This document shows positions 11,095-23,790 of a stretch of DNA of 64,000 nucleotides, piece after piece; within the stretch, counting starts at the first letter, position 1; each line of letters begins with the position of its first letter. The notes under the pieces were generated by a model. The model saw only the letters and a list, made by a program, of their open reading frames with translations, searched no databases and was not told the origin of the DNA. The stretch is taken from positions 38,649 to 102,648 of the forward strand of contig JADHZB010001973.1 of NCBI GenBank assembly GCA_015657535.1. Reading direction: 5' to 3'. This DNA comes from Nephromyces sp. MM_2019 (taxonomy: Eukaryota > Apicomplexa > Aconoidasida > Nephromycida). A program made the position numbers and the translations under genes.

Positions 11095-14000
11095 TTTAGA
11101 ACTTTTATATAAAATTTATGTAGTATTAATTATAAAGTATTTCAAAGAGGTAGTATTAGTCGATTCAGTATGTATGAATAAAAATAACATGGTTTTAAAT
11201 GCTATATGTGAACAAAACTAAGAAAAATTCCAAGTAATTCGAACAAGAGTGAGTTATTCGCTTTAATATTTGTTCATATCAATGAAAATGAGTAGCAATA
11301 TAAATATTTATGAGCATGTGGAAATAACCTAAGAGATTGAAAATAAAACACAATCAAATTCAGTTTAATAAAGACAAATTCAATATAAAGCTAGGAATTA
11401 TTGCATCATACTTTTTCCCATTTTTAGCTTGATAGCTCAAGCCAATTATGTTAGCTATCCACAGGACAGTTAATAAGAGGCATAGTGGACGGTTAAACAT
11501 AGTTCCAAATAAATATTTGACAATGCTCAATGCTCAATGCTCAATGTGTGATAGTGAGAATACAAAGATAATTTTTTTTATATTAGTCTAAAGTGTTCTT
11601 TTTATTCAGTAAATTAAGGTAAATATCAGGTATTAAAAGGATTTTATGAGTATTAAAAAGAAAATAACTCTCTTGTTATAGGTTGTACAAATTCCTTTTT
11701 AACCTCTAATAAACTGCTGTAACTAATTATTTTTGAGAGTGCTGTTATTATAATTGGAGAGTACTAAAAGTCCGAGTTTCAGAATTTCTAGTTTTTTTCG
11801 GAATTTTGCTTCATTATTTATTTAATAATTAGTCGTATTTAAAATTTACAATAAAAAAATTAATTATGCCTGTAAAGAACATATATTAGGTTACTCAAAA
11901 GCAAGTTGTTATAGATTAAATTAAACAAATCAAAGTGGTTTGTCGTTGCTTAGTAGTGAGTGGTGCTTAATAATTTTGGAAAAACTAGACTAAAAGTCGA
12001 GGTTGTAAAGATTAGCTATTTGCACTGTTTGAGCTTTAGGTGTGCAATTTTACTCATCATTTATTGAAAGGTGGGAAGTAGTTAGTTGGTATATGCTTAA
12101 GAATAATTAGTAGACATTGATTTTAAAAATAATCTATTCACCTAGTGCCGCCCGCGCCTTATTCGTTCAAAGATGCTAAAAAAATAAACTAAAATTTTCC
12201 TAACACGCTTATTTCTTGCTACTTTCGATTTAAAGTTTTATAGCAATAATCTTTGATATTTTTAATAGCAACGACACACATTTAATTAGAAATGAGAAAT
12301 CTTGTTTTTATAAAGTAGCAAAGGGGACGATTACAATTTATTGCAAGGTCTATATATAAATGAGTACGTTACTTCTTCTTATGTGAAAATTCTAAGTTTA
12401 AGTGACATACATACATAGCATTCAAAATTAAATAATTTAATTTGAAATTTTTAGGGGTGGCACTCTTTTCTTGTGAGTACTTACTTGCCAATCAAATTAA
12501 TATTTCTCAGACATCTGCTTATTGTATTACGCGTCACATCACAAGTAGTCTGAGATTAGTAATAGGTTTGCGCTTGTATTGTCACAAAAAACCAATTTGA
12601 AAATTTTAACATTAAACAACATTAATTTTTAAATTATGAAAAGAAATTATCTTAACAAGGAAAAGTGTTATGTAATAATATATTGGCAAGTTGGAGCGGC
12701 TATGTAAAGTTATCTTCTTCATCAAAGATAGGATAGAATGTGTGTGACCAATAATAATAACTAAAGAAATGAGTAAATTAGAATTATACAATACTATCTA
12801 AACTTTCACAAAAAGTAAGCATACCTCAAATACATACATGGTCATTTTATCAAAATATTTGTCCAAAATCTGAATAATCTGAATAATTAAGGTACCTTGG
12901 TCTTTTTAGGATGATCGAATTTAGTACTATCCCGCAACCTGTAGAGTCAAAGTTACTTTTTTTTTTAATTCAAGGTTTGTAGCTTTTAATAAAAGTTTCA
13001 CATATAGATCTAATATGACAGATTTCTTTTATATTATCCGTTAAAGTTATAGAGTTAATGATTAAGTTTTTCAAATAAATATTTATAATCTTTGCCATCT
13101 ACATAACAAATTCATGCCGAAGATGAGCTTATTAAGCAATTTCTAGTTAATTAAAAAAACATTGAGGGGTATAGCATTCCTAATACATTGAGATTGTTTG
13201 ATTTAAAATAAACGAAATAAAAACAAAATGTAACTTTAGAATAAGTATCTCATTTAAAAATATCGAAGCGATAAGAGAAAAATTATATAAAAATTTAAAA
13301 AAAAAAGCTTTGTGGTTCTATAGATTTATTGGTTTTACGCGAATATTTAAGATTCTTACACAGGTGAACAAACGTATATATAGGAAAATCAAAACCTGCA
13401 AATTAGACCTTATAAATTGTAGGGTTATTGGCAAAAAGGGTTAGTTATATGGATGAGATAACTGATCCTAAGAATAGTAGAATAAAACTAATAAATTAAT
13501 TTTTATTGATTCGTTGCATTGCCCAATAATAAACAATTTTAACCACTTTAAAAATTTATAAGTTAAGGAATCAACATGGGGATTATTTTTTTCGCATATT
13601 CTTAAAATTACCCAAACTATCATGGCAAGGATCCCAATATGCTACACATGCTTTTATTTTAATGTCTAGTATTTAAAAATGAATAAATTTTAAGTGCAGT
13701 TAAAATACGATTCCAAATTGAATTTGTCAAGTCAAAATATAGATTCATATATATATATATAACTTTGACTAAGAAACTCATAGATAGATAGCTTTTATAT
13801 TCGCACCCACTTACATCGAAACTTGATACAAAACAATAAAATGTTAAGTAAAATTGTAAAAAATTTGATCTAATTTTACGCAGCTACCATAAATTTACCA
13901 AACATGCCAGACATTATATGCTAAGCACACCAAATGTCAACAAGCACACATTGATTACAAAATCGACGTAATAGAAATATAATATACCAAATTTTTTACA

Positions 14001-15219
14001 TTTTCAACCACAATTTGATTAATGAATCATGGGATTTAGTTATAAATATTTTTAAAAATCCGTTTGAGAAAAATTTTTTAATGCAATTTAAAAAATGAGA
14101 AAAACATTAGAAAAATGAAGAAATGAGATTGTATAAAATTTGAAGAAAAAAACAAATAACTATTACTTATATAAAATCCATCATACCTAATAACTTTATA
14201 ACATGAAAACGTCTTAAACACACTACCCTGGGCACCCAATAACTCTTACAATACCTTGAACAATACCTCAGACAACACCTAAACTTGAATTCACACATAT
14301 AAAATGCAAGTAATTAATAGATTTTAGACACCCCAAATCACGATATTTGTAGTTATATTTATGAACTTGTGCAACAAACACACAAACACAATAATATAAA
14401 TGTAAAAAACTTGAAATTGTATCAATTAATGAAATCGCAAATCACTTGTCTAAAATCAAGCTTAAAAATGTTTATAAAATCGTAAAATCTGGCATTACAC
14501 AATTATTCAGCTCACGTTTTGCAATTTATTTAATACAACTTAATATTGTTACAAGCCCATAAATTAAGTATCACACAAATACCCAAAACGATACGCATAT
14601 TTAAGCATTTACCCCCCCCACACACCTCTTGCAAGCAAACACACACACAGTTCTTATAATTAGCATTAAATCAGCCTTTGATCTAAAATTAAATTAATAT
14701 AGAAACTGCTTAAATGTCATATTTGACATTTACAGACTAAAAAAGATCCCAATGTAGAACCATGTGACATAACATATCTACACTCAAAGTCGAGTATTCA
14801 TACCTAAACCCGATAAAGCATTAATAATACACTCTACTTTTAAGATACCCTTGCGAAAATATCAGAAACTCTCACTAACATCGACAATACAATTTCAAAA
14901 CTGAAGATGATTTAATCAAATCTTTCCGCTACACATAATATAATAAAATGTTTCCATTACTACATTATGTCTCACTACTTTGAAAAACGCACATTTATCC
15001 CCAAAACCGTTATAAATATCTCCGCAACACCAATTTACTCATGATGAATACACACCTAGACCTTTACATACATATATAGCATAGCAACATAATGTATCAA
15101 CACTTCTTCTAATTATTTTCATGCCTATATAATTATTACTTTAAAAATTGAATAACTTCAGATATTAGGCAATTCCAATCAATTTCCCCAAGACTACTAA
15201 GCATAAGTGCCACCCAATT
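11095..15219. other. Gene-poor region, about 4.1 kb
   Basis: I found no exon series or RNA gene here. It holds a short 7-bp repeat (AATGCTC, about 3.5 copies, 11522-11545), an unusually GC-rich short stretch near 12147-12162, and an increasingly CA-rich top strand from about 13800 to 15100, with C and AC runs near 14612-14650, leading to the REEP gene. Confidence 0.5.
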
Positions 15220-16653
15220 ATGTCAAATACAACTTCGAGTTGCTCTGACAATATGGCAACAGAAGAGACAAATTCAACGCACTCAAATTCCTGGGAGTCT
15301 TTATTTACAACTTCTAGCACATTAACATTTTCAGAATCAACCGAACTCATTTTAACTACAGTCGACAAATCTTTCTCTCGATTTCCAGATTTCTTGAAGT
15401 TATGCAATTATTTCTATGTAAGGCCCTCATACGTATTTTTATGCTTGCTTTTTATCGTCATTACAGCTACTACCTATGGGTTTTGTCTCAATCTAATGCT
15501 AGATACAATTAGATTTTACTACCCGGGTAAGTATAAAATTGTATTCACAAATCTCTTATACACTTAGAAAGTGTACTTATTATATTATACAATTTTCTAT
15601 TATGACACAATGCACACGCACTGAATTCATCCAACATACACAAAACAAGCTATTCCATCACACATGAATAGCATTATGTACACAATAAAAACTATTTCAA
15701 TATGCACAAGTCACTGAAATGTGTGCAACTACACTATGCCATTGGGTAGGCACTGCAATACCCCAATCCTTACCAACAATAATAAACACAGACTGCACCC
15801 TCTCAATACACACAGTCTACACTTTTCCAATACATATTCATTACATAACCCCAATTACACTTTCTTCTTTATCCCATCACATATGCAATAAAATATTCTA
15901 ATAGGCATACAGTATTTTAAAACCCAACACACAATATATCTACAAACGATTTAAAAACCCAACAACACGTATTACTAATGATACATGATATAGATAGTAA
16001 GTACTACTACAGATTTCAATTTTATTTATTGCTTAATTATTTCAAACAGCATGGAACTCATTTAAGGCGATTGAGTCATCTGATATGGAACTATTGAAAT
16101 CTAATTTGACTTATTGGATTGTGATCTCATTTCTCAATTTTTCTGAAAAACTCTTCAAGTGGTTCCCATTTTGGTACCTGATCAAATTTACAATCTCGAT
16201 ATATTTAACTATTCCATATTTTGAGGTAAATCCAAGTAGGGAAATTTTAGAAACACTTTGATGCTAAGTATAACTTGTTACCTTGTGTAACATCGACTTC
16301 TTAATGAATGTATAATTATTGTTATACCACTCATTTGGATTACCATTTTTATCTCCGCTCATTTTTTCCCCATTCTAATCCTTTATCAGGGTCCTAAAAT
16401 AATATACAACCAGTTCATAAGAAAAACGTTAAAAAGGCACCAAGATAAGCTTGAAAGAATATTCAATGATATCTTTCTCAGCATGAAAGAGCTTTTTATT
16501 ACTTTATTACATTACATTGTAAATAGTATAAAGCCACAACAAAACAAAAACTACACAGCTGTTCCACAAACAGAAACTTTATTAGAAAATCTAAGCAGAA
16601 TAAGCAAAAATATGGATGTTAGAGATAGAAGAATTTCTATAGCTAAAAGCTAA
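15220..16653 (+). CDS. REEP/DP1/HVA22 (TB2) family ER-shaping membrane protein
   Basis: Three exons, 15220-15526, 16050-16225 and 16390-16653, join in phase to 248 residues; the ATG at 15220 is the first in frame. The first 65 residues are Ser/Thr-rich and probably disordered. Hydrophobic segments follow at about 70-95 and in exon 2. The family signature spans the first junction: YYPAWNSFKAIES, then LTYWIVISFL, WFPFWYLIKF and YFEGPKIIYNQFIRK. These proteins form hairpins in the ER membrane and help shape tubules. The C-terminal 70 residues are charged and probably amphipathic. Intron 1 is 523 bases, long for this window, and a 60-residue frame inside it at 15719 has no support as a gene. Confidence 0.9.
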
Positions 16654-18504
16654 CTCCTAGGGTTAACTTCACTGATCTACAGCAGATTTATTTATTACCT
16701 GTATACATAAATTGTTTTTATATCAGTGTACTTATGTTGTGCGTAGCTCTATCCTTCGTATTTCTCTAAATCATGTTCATTTGTGTTATTGGAGTTCGAT
16801 TACTTCTAAGGGTGCTTCATTTTTATTGTGCTTTGTATGTATTTGAATTTTACGTGTTTCTCCAAATATGTGCTTGTGTAATACAAAATGCCAAAGATTA
16901 ATTCTTTGGCGGTGTACTAGGCTAGTAGTATATATATTTGTTCTCACTTTTTTGCTTTCAATTTTAATTTTATGTATTGCAAATGATCAACTCTTTGTAT
17001 ACAGTCTATATATTGATTTCAAGAAAGCATTTCACTAATTTGCAACAGCTACATATAATTGATCTTCGAAATTGGAGAATCATCATTATCTTTGAGTTAG
17101 AAACTAATAAGGAAAAGTATTTCTTATTCAATGTGTTTAGATAAACTCATTTTACAATTTTATACTTATACTATAGCACACTCTTATTTATGATATGCGT
17201 GAATTTGCTTACAGACTGCATCAAAATTTTTTGTTTCATTGCCTCAACAATCTTAATGTTTTCTGTATTTTATCATATACACCCTAGTTTATTTTATTGT
17301 GTATATGGATTTCACTATCTAAGAGTCTTTCAATTGGAGAAAATAGGTCTTTATTTTTAAAAATAAATCTATTTATTTCAATGTTCGATCTGCATAATTT
17401 TGAAATTTTACTTTCCTTTACCATTTTTCGAAATAAATAGTACTAAAATAATTTATATTAATACTAACACATGATCTAATTGGTCTAAATGGACCCACCT
17501 ATTTTTGTTATTTTTATTTTGAAATTCAAAGTGAAAATAAACGAAAAAAAATTGTCTAGCAAAAAATATCTTTGGAGCCAGGAAATCATATTAAGCTAAT
17601 TATTACAGTTGAAATTGTGATTTATTTTCATATAACCTTAATTTTGGAAGTGTGTAAATATATTTACATTAATAATAAAAACTTTATTAACATTTCAAGG
17701 ATTTCGTGTGTTTATATATGAGATATATTAACAGAAATGCAATAGTATATTGACATGTTTGAAAATTACACCCAACTTATTTAAATTCACTTATTCTATT
17801 ATGTTAGGGATACAGTTGTATGTGAATATGTGTGTGTGTATATATAATAATATGCTCTGGATGAGCTTTGTATTTAATGATTTATGTGCCCATTTTAATC
17901 TTTTATCTAATTGTTTTGATTAGTATTGGGTGAGCATTTATCTTTTTTATATATTTATGATTTATGGATGTCTAGATTTCTATTCACAAATTTCTTTAAT
18001 AGTCATTGATTTATATACATCTGTTTTAACAATAATTATATATAAACTTATGTGAATGTTATTTATGATAATAATAAAAGTATCCAATAATTAAAATAGT
18101 ATATATTTTTTTTTCTATACAATAATTAATGATTTAAAAGTTTATGCTTTATAAGGAGTAATGTATATATTTGTGGATTACAGTGGATTATATATATGTG
18201 TAATAAATTTAATGAATGATCAGCGTGTGTGTGCAAGCAGCCAATACGCATTAAAATCTAAAAATATATGTGCTTGTGTTAGTAAGTAACATAGGCTATA
18301 TTTTATTCTATGTGTCTGTAACTGAATGAATGATATGATGCATTTTTGGGTACGTATAAGCATCATGCTTTTGCGTTTGTGTTTAATTGCCTATGGGTGT
18401 GTATAAAAAAAAAATAACTGCTGAACACATGCATGTTAAATATAATAGATATCAGTAAAACCTATGTTTGTATTTCATATACATATCGAAAGACATTCAT
18501 CTAT
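16654..18504. other. Intergenic region between REEP and TPR genes
   Basis: No supported gene. It is AT-rich with scattered TGTG tracts on the top strand from about 16700 to 18400, including one at 17829 and one near 18222. Confidence 0.55.
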
Positions 18505-18630
18505 CAAATCCTCTCCCGACCAACTATTTAAATATCTAGGCACTCTCACTAGCTATTTCTCCAGTCTTTAAAAATTCATCGTCGAATCCCTCATAATTTT
18601 CCCAAATCCTCTCTCTTTTTCTTGGTCAAT
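18505..18630 (+). promoter_or_regulatory. Pyrimidine-rich leader of the TPR-like gene
   Basis: The 125 bases before the ATG at 18631 are dominated by C and T and differ from the AT-rich DNA further upstream. This looks like a 5' UTR or promoter-proximal tract. No defined motif was recognised, so the role is inference. Confidence 0.35.
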
Positions 18631-21600
18631 ATGGAAAGAGTTACACATCCCGATAAACCACCCTCTAACGACCCAACTACAGAGGAGCCAACATCCACAA
18701 CAAAAACCTCTAATTCAGACAAACCCAATACCCAAAACTCTCCTGGGATGTCTTCCTCTACCAATCCAAACATATCTCTGCTACACCTCAACCCATTTGG
18801 CATAGGTATAAGTCCTCCCACTGGTGAGAGCCCTGCTAGCAACATCTCACCTACAAGAGATGCAAATCTTGCACTTGAAGAGATGGAACACGAACTCATC
18901 CGACTGAGAGCATCACATAATGAACTCCTCGAAAAACTAAGCCGGAAGGAGGGAAGCGTATCGACACCACAAGCCCTAAGGGAAGAGCCAACAATCCCCC
19001 CAGATGTAACCTTACTACCCCAACAAACATTAAATGAAGTGATGGGAGATAAAGAAGAGCTATCAGATCAATTAATCGAGTCGAGGCGCATGCAGGAGGA
19101 ATTGAACAACCAGGTTGTTGAGCTGAGTAAGCTCCTCTCACAAGAAAAGTCAGAGCGACTCAAGTATGACCGTCTCGCCTTCAATACCCAAGCAGAGAAT
19201 GTCAGGCTTGAGGGTGAGCTAAACATAGCCAATCAAAGGATAGAGAATATGCTGGATTCATCAAAATGGGCGCACACCCAAATGTTAAGTGAGCGAGACA
19301 ATCTGAAATCAGCTTATGAGGAGGTTTCAAGCCTCAAGATTGAGAAACACAAGCTTGAAGTAGATCTTGGAAATTTAAATAAGGCAAAAGAAACAACAGA
19401 AAAGGCACTCTCTGAACAAAAACAAAAGTATGAGGATCAACTATCTACAGCAAGAGAAGAACAAGTTAAACTTAAGACGTCGGCAGAACAATCTGATATT
19501 TACTATAAAAAAAGCTTGGAACTGAAGACAGAGATGATCCAAGTGAAGGATACAATCATCAAGAAACATGAAGACCAATTATCTAAGTACTCTGCACACA
19601 TAAAGGAGTTGAGCCAAAAGGTTGATGATGACCAGCAAGTGATCCTTGGCCTACAGGAAAATACCCAAGATCTACAGTCACAGATCAATTTAATCCAGGA
19701 GGAAAAGGAAAACATGAAATCAATATATGGCAATGAAAAAGATCGTCAACTCTTAAATTTATCACACCAACAAGTAAGAGACATAATGCAAAGAAAGTTC
19801 AATGATAGCCCACAATTCTCAGCGGATGATAAGGCCCTGCAACTCGTTATAGAATTAGAATCTAAAACAGCAGAATGTCTCGAACACAAGGGTAATTATC
19901 TCAATTGCAAGTCAGACTATGATCAACTGAAAACACTATATGACGATATGATCACTGAGAAGACTAAAATTGAAGAGAAAAACAATCAGCTAGGCCGTGA
20001 GGTTTCACGGCTACACATTGCACTTCAATCTGCCTTCAAGAAACACAAGGAGTTCGATTTGCAAAATTCTGACCTCAAACAAAGTATGAGAAATACAGAA
20101 GAAAAATTAACTTTCCTCAATCATCATTGTGATCAGCTTGTGGAGAAAATCACTATTTTAATGTATGATAAGGAATTAGAAAGTAATGAGAAAAAAGGAA
20201 CTACCACAGCCACACCTTTTGAAAGTTATTCTGAGCTTGTTGAGCAAAACAATCAACTCCGCATCAATGTACAAAGACTGATGAAGGCTAAGGAAGGTGA
20301 GACCAACAACAAAGTCACACAGCTAGAATTAGATGTAAAGATTTATAAGGGACAATTAGAGAAATTATCTGACGAGAGGGAAAAATTTGCAAATGAAGCT
20401 CTAAGTATAATTGAAGACTTGAAATCTCAGCGTGAGGAATTGCTTGATAAAATTAAGGATCTAACGCAAACCCAGCCACACAAACAATCACAGCAGCAAC
20501 AAAAAAGCTCTGAAGAAACGAACGAGAATGGAAACGTTACAGAAACCCTAGTTCAACAACTTAACATTGTCATGGACACACTAAAAAATGTTAAAAAAGA
20601 GAGCCAAGAAAATCAGAATGAATCAATGAACCTATCCCAAAAACTAGCTGTAACAAAGGCGAGTGAAGAATACTACAAGAATACAACTACTGAACTTATT
20701 GCGCGCATTGAAGAATTGCAAAAGTCTCTGTTAGATAATTCACTCTCGCTCACACGTTTAGAAGAGCAATATCAACACTTGCTAAAAGATAAGGAAGCAT
20801 TGAAGAACGAGAATAAGCTTATGAAATTACATGAACAAGAATTAAAAAGTCAGATTGATCATATCAATTCTCAACTAAAATTAGAGAAATCAACCATTAC
20901 ACAACTCAATGACAAGCACGAAAACCTCATTATTGAACACAATCATAGGATGTCTATGATGAGTGACTCTTTAGCACAAACCAAGGTTAACCTTATGCTC
21001 ATGGAAAAACAATACAACCAATTGTTAGATAAGAATGAAACAGATCTCAAACTATTCCACAATCAAATTAAGACTGTGTCAGAAACAATCAAATTTGAGT
21101 CACAGAAAAAGAGAAAACTAGAAGAACAAATCAGAGATCAAACGGTTGAATTTGATAATATTAAGAAGATCCAAAATGACACAGCCATGCAGCTATCCAT
21201 AAACAAAACCAAGCTCGATGAACGCACCAAACAAATTGAATATCTAAAGAGTAAAAGAGCAGCAATTGATGATCAAACAAACTGGGTTACAAGAGATTCT
21301 TTAATGGGAGCCACAGAAGGCATGACAACAGCATTAACAGCGAGTAGTCCTGTGCATAAAGATCAAAACCATGAAAAATTGAATGAAATTGAGAAGTTGA
21401 AATCAGAGTTAGAAAGTGCACAGTCGATGCAGAAACATTGGAAAGATTTAGCTTCACAGAATAAAGAAGAAATTGAACACCAAAAGAAATTAGTGGAAAA
21501 GCACCTCAAATCAATTGAAGAAAATCTCAAAAAGATAACAGAGTATGAACATCAAGTATCCGCGGCAACTGATCAGCTTGTTAACCTCGAAACAGAAAAG

Positions 21601-23790
21601 AATGAACTATTGAAAGAAATCGATAATCTAAACTCGAAACTCCACACACAAACACACGATGAAGTCCAGGCCTCTCTAAAGCTTGCTCACGAAAAGCTAA
21701 AAACATTACTTGAGGAGAAAAAATTATGGAGAAATGACAAAGAACAGTTAGAGCAAGAAATTAGAAACCAAATTCAATCTAGAGGTCGTGACATTGAACA
21801 ATTTAATAAAACAAAAGAAAATCTAACAATTTTGGAGAAGAATTTATCTGCTGTTACATCTGAGAAAGATGAATACATACAACAACTCAATACTCTAAAG
21901 AGTGAACAAGTCTTAGAGCATCAGCTACTCCTCAAGAAAGTATCAACACTCCAAAGCCAACTAAGTAGGACAGAATTAGAAAACCATAAGTTAGAAAACT
22001 TACTCAACGAACGAATGAAGAATGTTAGTGATGAGACACTCAAATTACACTTACAAGACGTAATTATGAGAAAGTCAGAGCTTGAGAGTCAATTAGAGGA
22101 AGCACATGTCAAGAATGCACACCAAGAGGCTATACAGAATCGTTTAGAAAATGAGTTGAGAGAGGAAAGAGAAAAATTAAAGAATGAACAGAAAAAAATA
22201 ATGGATATGAAAATGAATTTGGAAGAACATCAATCACTCATGCAGAAAATGGGTGAAAATGCTTCGCTCAGGAGCTCATTGGAACACCTTAGATTGGAGC
22301 GGGAAGCAACAATAAAGTCAATGCGTGACCTACAAGTACGTTTAGATGGAGAACGTGAAAATATTGAGCCACTAAAATTAAAAAACGCACAATTAGGTGC
22401 ACAAATATCATCTTATGAGCGACAGATTAAGCAACTAGAAGAACAAGTTGCATCATGGAAGAAAAATTATGAGAAGATAGCAACTCTCTATGATGGTTTA
22501 GACAGAGATGAATTCATTGAAGCAAAGAAGAAATCAGTTGAATATGAGGCTGAGGTTAAAACCTTGAATGATGAGAAAAAACAATTGCTAGATCAAAATA
22601 AAGAACTCTCAACTCGTCTAGATCACAGCAATAAACAAATTATAAGCTTGAGTGAGAGCTTAGCTAAAGAATCACAAAATCAATCAAGAATAAATTCTCT
22701 ACTAGTAGAGAGAAATTTTCTTATCTCAGAAAAGAACACACTCACAACAGAAAAGAATACACTTTTATCAGAGAGGGATACCCTTAAAAATAAGATAACT
22801 GAATCCAATGAACAGTTATTAAAACTAAGAAATGAAAACCAAACACTATTAAATACAGAATCTAGGACTAAATTAGAATATAACCAGGAGCAACAAAAAA
22901 ACAAAAAGTTGACTGAACAATTGCGCATAGCGAAATCAACACCCCATTCTACAACACAACAACCTATTTATAAAGTATCAAACCCCCCTACACGAAATAT
23001 AAGTGGTAATCTCTCGAATAGTTTAGCTCGTATGGGTAAGCTATTGAGTGTAACTACACACATTGCAGGCTCAGCTGTAAATAATTTAGGTGAATCAACT
23101 AAGGAGTTCCAAGAGAAACAAAGAAAACAAGAAGCAACAATTTCTGAACTCATGAAAACTAATGAAACTCAAAAAGAGGTATTAGAAGAACTACGTGAAA
23201 ATAACACAAAATTAACAGAAGAGAAAGAGTCCCTACTCCAATATGTAACAAATATGGGGAATCAAAAAACAGACTGTGAAGAATCATATGGTGAGATTGT
23301 TGATTATGAAGAAGGTGTTACTGATGAAGCAAATGAATTTGACGAGAATACAAATATTGAAGATGAGGATGGTGAACAACCAATTTGTGAGGGTGATGAT
23401 CAAAATGACGTTGGGCTTATGAATGATGATGATAGTAGACAAGGTGCTGCAGAAGGTGAACTTGATGCAAATAGAGCTTTAAATAAGGATGGAAGACCTG
23501 ATCTTCAACATACGGATTCACAAACTCGAAAGACATATAATGAAGAAACAGATACACACTTGACCTTTACACATGGTAAGTCAGACATAACCACCAATTC
23601 TAACCTCTCAGAGTTAAATCCTGATGAAGAAGGCTCATATTCATCATCAACAGAAAAAAAAATTACAATTGAACTATCTCACAACACACAAACGGCAAAT
23701 TTTGAACAAATAATGGAGAGTTCCGAACAACCCAATGACACACAAACAAAACCTGATGAAACGCCTCATGAAAATCAAACGAATCAATAA
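18631..23790 (+). CDS. Large coiled-coil nucleoporin of the TPR/Mlp1 type
   Basis: Single exon of 1719 residues. The frame is open upstream to a TTG at 18622, but the first ATG is 18631. Residues 1-85 are Pro/Ser/Thr-rich and probably disordered, about 90-1500 are almost continuous heptad coiled coil, and from about 1547 the tail is strongly acidic (EESYGEIVDYEEG, NIEDEDGEQ). This three-part plan is that of TPR/Mlp1, the nuclear-basket filament of the pore. The best specific match is near 1274-1295, VASWKKNYEKIATLYDGL then DRDEF, which resembles the conserved TPR/Mlp segment with W, Y and a D-x-E motif just after a long coiled coil. A generic coiled-coil scaffold is the alternative. It is the only long intronless gene here, and its 5' third is visibly richer in G and C than its 3' third. 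Confidence 0.7.
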   Translation: MERVTHPDKPPSNDPTTEEPTSTTKTSNSDKPNTQNSPGMSSSTNPNISLLHLNPFGIGISPPTGESPASNISPTRDANLALEEMEHELIRLRASHNELLEKLSRKEGSVSTPQALREEPTIPPDVTLLPQQTLNEVMGDKEELSDQLIESRRMQEELNNQVVELSKLLSQEKSERLKYDRLAFNTQAENVRLEGELNIANQRIENMLDSSKWAHTQMLSERDNLKSAYEEVSSLKIEKHKLEVDLGNLNKAKETTEKALSEQKQKYEDQLSTAREEQVKLKTSAEQSDIYYKKSLELKTEMIQVKDTIIKKHEDQLSKYSAHIKELSQKVDDDQQVILGLQENTQDLQSQINLIQEEKENMKSIYGNEKDRQLLNLSHQQVRDIMQRKFNDSPQFSADDKALQLVIELESKTAECLEHKGNYLNCKSDYDQLKTLYDDMITEKTKIEEKNNQLGREVSRLHIALQSAFKKHKEFDLQNSDLKQSMRNTEEKLTFLNHHCDQLVEKITILMYDKELESNEKKGTTTATPFESYSELVEQNNQLRINVQRLMKAKEGETNNKVTQLELDVKIYKGQLEKLSDEREKFANEALSIIEDLKSQREELLDKIKDLTQTQPHKQSQQQQKSSEETNENGNVTETLVQQLNIVMDTLKNVKKESQENQNESMNLSQKLAVTKASEEYYKNTTTELIARIEELQKSLLDNSLSLTRLEEQYQHLLKDKEALKNENKLMKLHEQELKSQIDHINSQLKLEKSTITQLNDKHENLIIEHNHRMSMMSDSLAQTKVNLMLMEKQYNQLLDKNETDLKLFHNQIKTVSETIKFESQKKRKLEEQIRDQTVEFDNIKKIQNDTAMQLSINKTKLDERTKQIEYLKSKRAAIDDQTNWVTRDSLMGATEGMTTALTASSPVHKDQNHEKLNEIEKLKSELESAQSMQKHWKDLASQNKEEIEHQKKLVEKHLKSIEENLKKITEYEHQVSAATDQLVNLETEKNELLKEIDNLNSKLHTQTHDEVQASLKLAHEKLKTLLEEKKLWRNDKEQLEQEIRNQIQSRGRDIEQFNKTKENLTILEKNLSAVTSEKDEYIQQLNTLKSEQVLEHQLLLKKVSTLQSQLSRTELENHKLENLLNERMKNVSDETLKLHLQDVIMRKSELESQLEEAHVKNAHQEAIQNRLENELREEREKLKNEQKKIMDMKMNLEEHQSLMQKMGENASLRSSLEHLRLEREATIKSMRDLQVRLDGERENIEPLKLKNAQLGAQISSYERQIKQLEEQVASWKKNYEKIATLYDGLDRDEFIEAKKKSVEYEAEVKTLNDEKKQLLDQNKELSTRLDHSNKQIISLSESLAKESQNQSRINSLLVERNFLISEKNTLTTEKNTLLSERDTLKNKITESNEQLLKLRNENQTLLNTESRTKLEYNQEQQKNKKLTEQLRIAKSTPHSTTQQPIYKVSNPPTRNISGNLSNSLARMGKLLSVTTHIAGSAVNNLGESTKEFQEKQRKQEATISELMKTNETQKEVLEELRENNTKLTEEKESLLQYVTNMGNQKTDCEESYGEIVDYEEGVTDEANEFDENTNIEDEDGEQPICEGDDQNDVGLMNDDDSRQGAAEGELDANRALNKDGRPDLQHTDSQTRKTYNEETDTHLTFTHGKSDITTNSNLSELNPDEEGSYSSSTEKKITIELSHNTQTANFEQIMESSEQPNDTQTKPDETPHENQTNQ

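Noticed and set aside
12140..12600. tRNA or spliceosomal RNA in the less AT-rich patch
   Set aside because: No B-box-like sequence, cloverleaf or known snRNA motif could be found by eye.
15719..15901. 60-codon frame inside REEP intron 1
   Set aside because: Lies between in-phase exons of a clear gene and has CA-repeat-like composition.
18622..18630. Upstream start of the TPR-like frame
   Set aside because: It is a TTG codon; ATG at 18631 is the plausible start. The same problem affects frames opening at 3374, 36698, 37410 and 50086.
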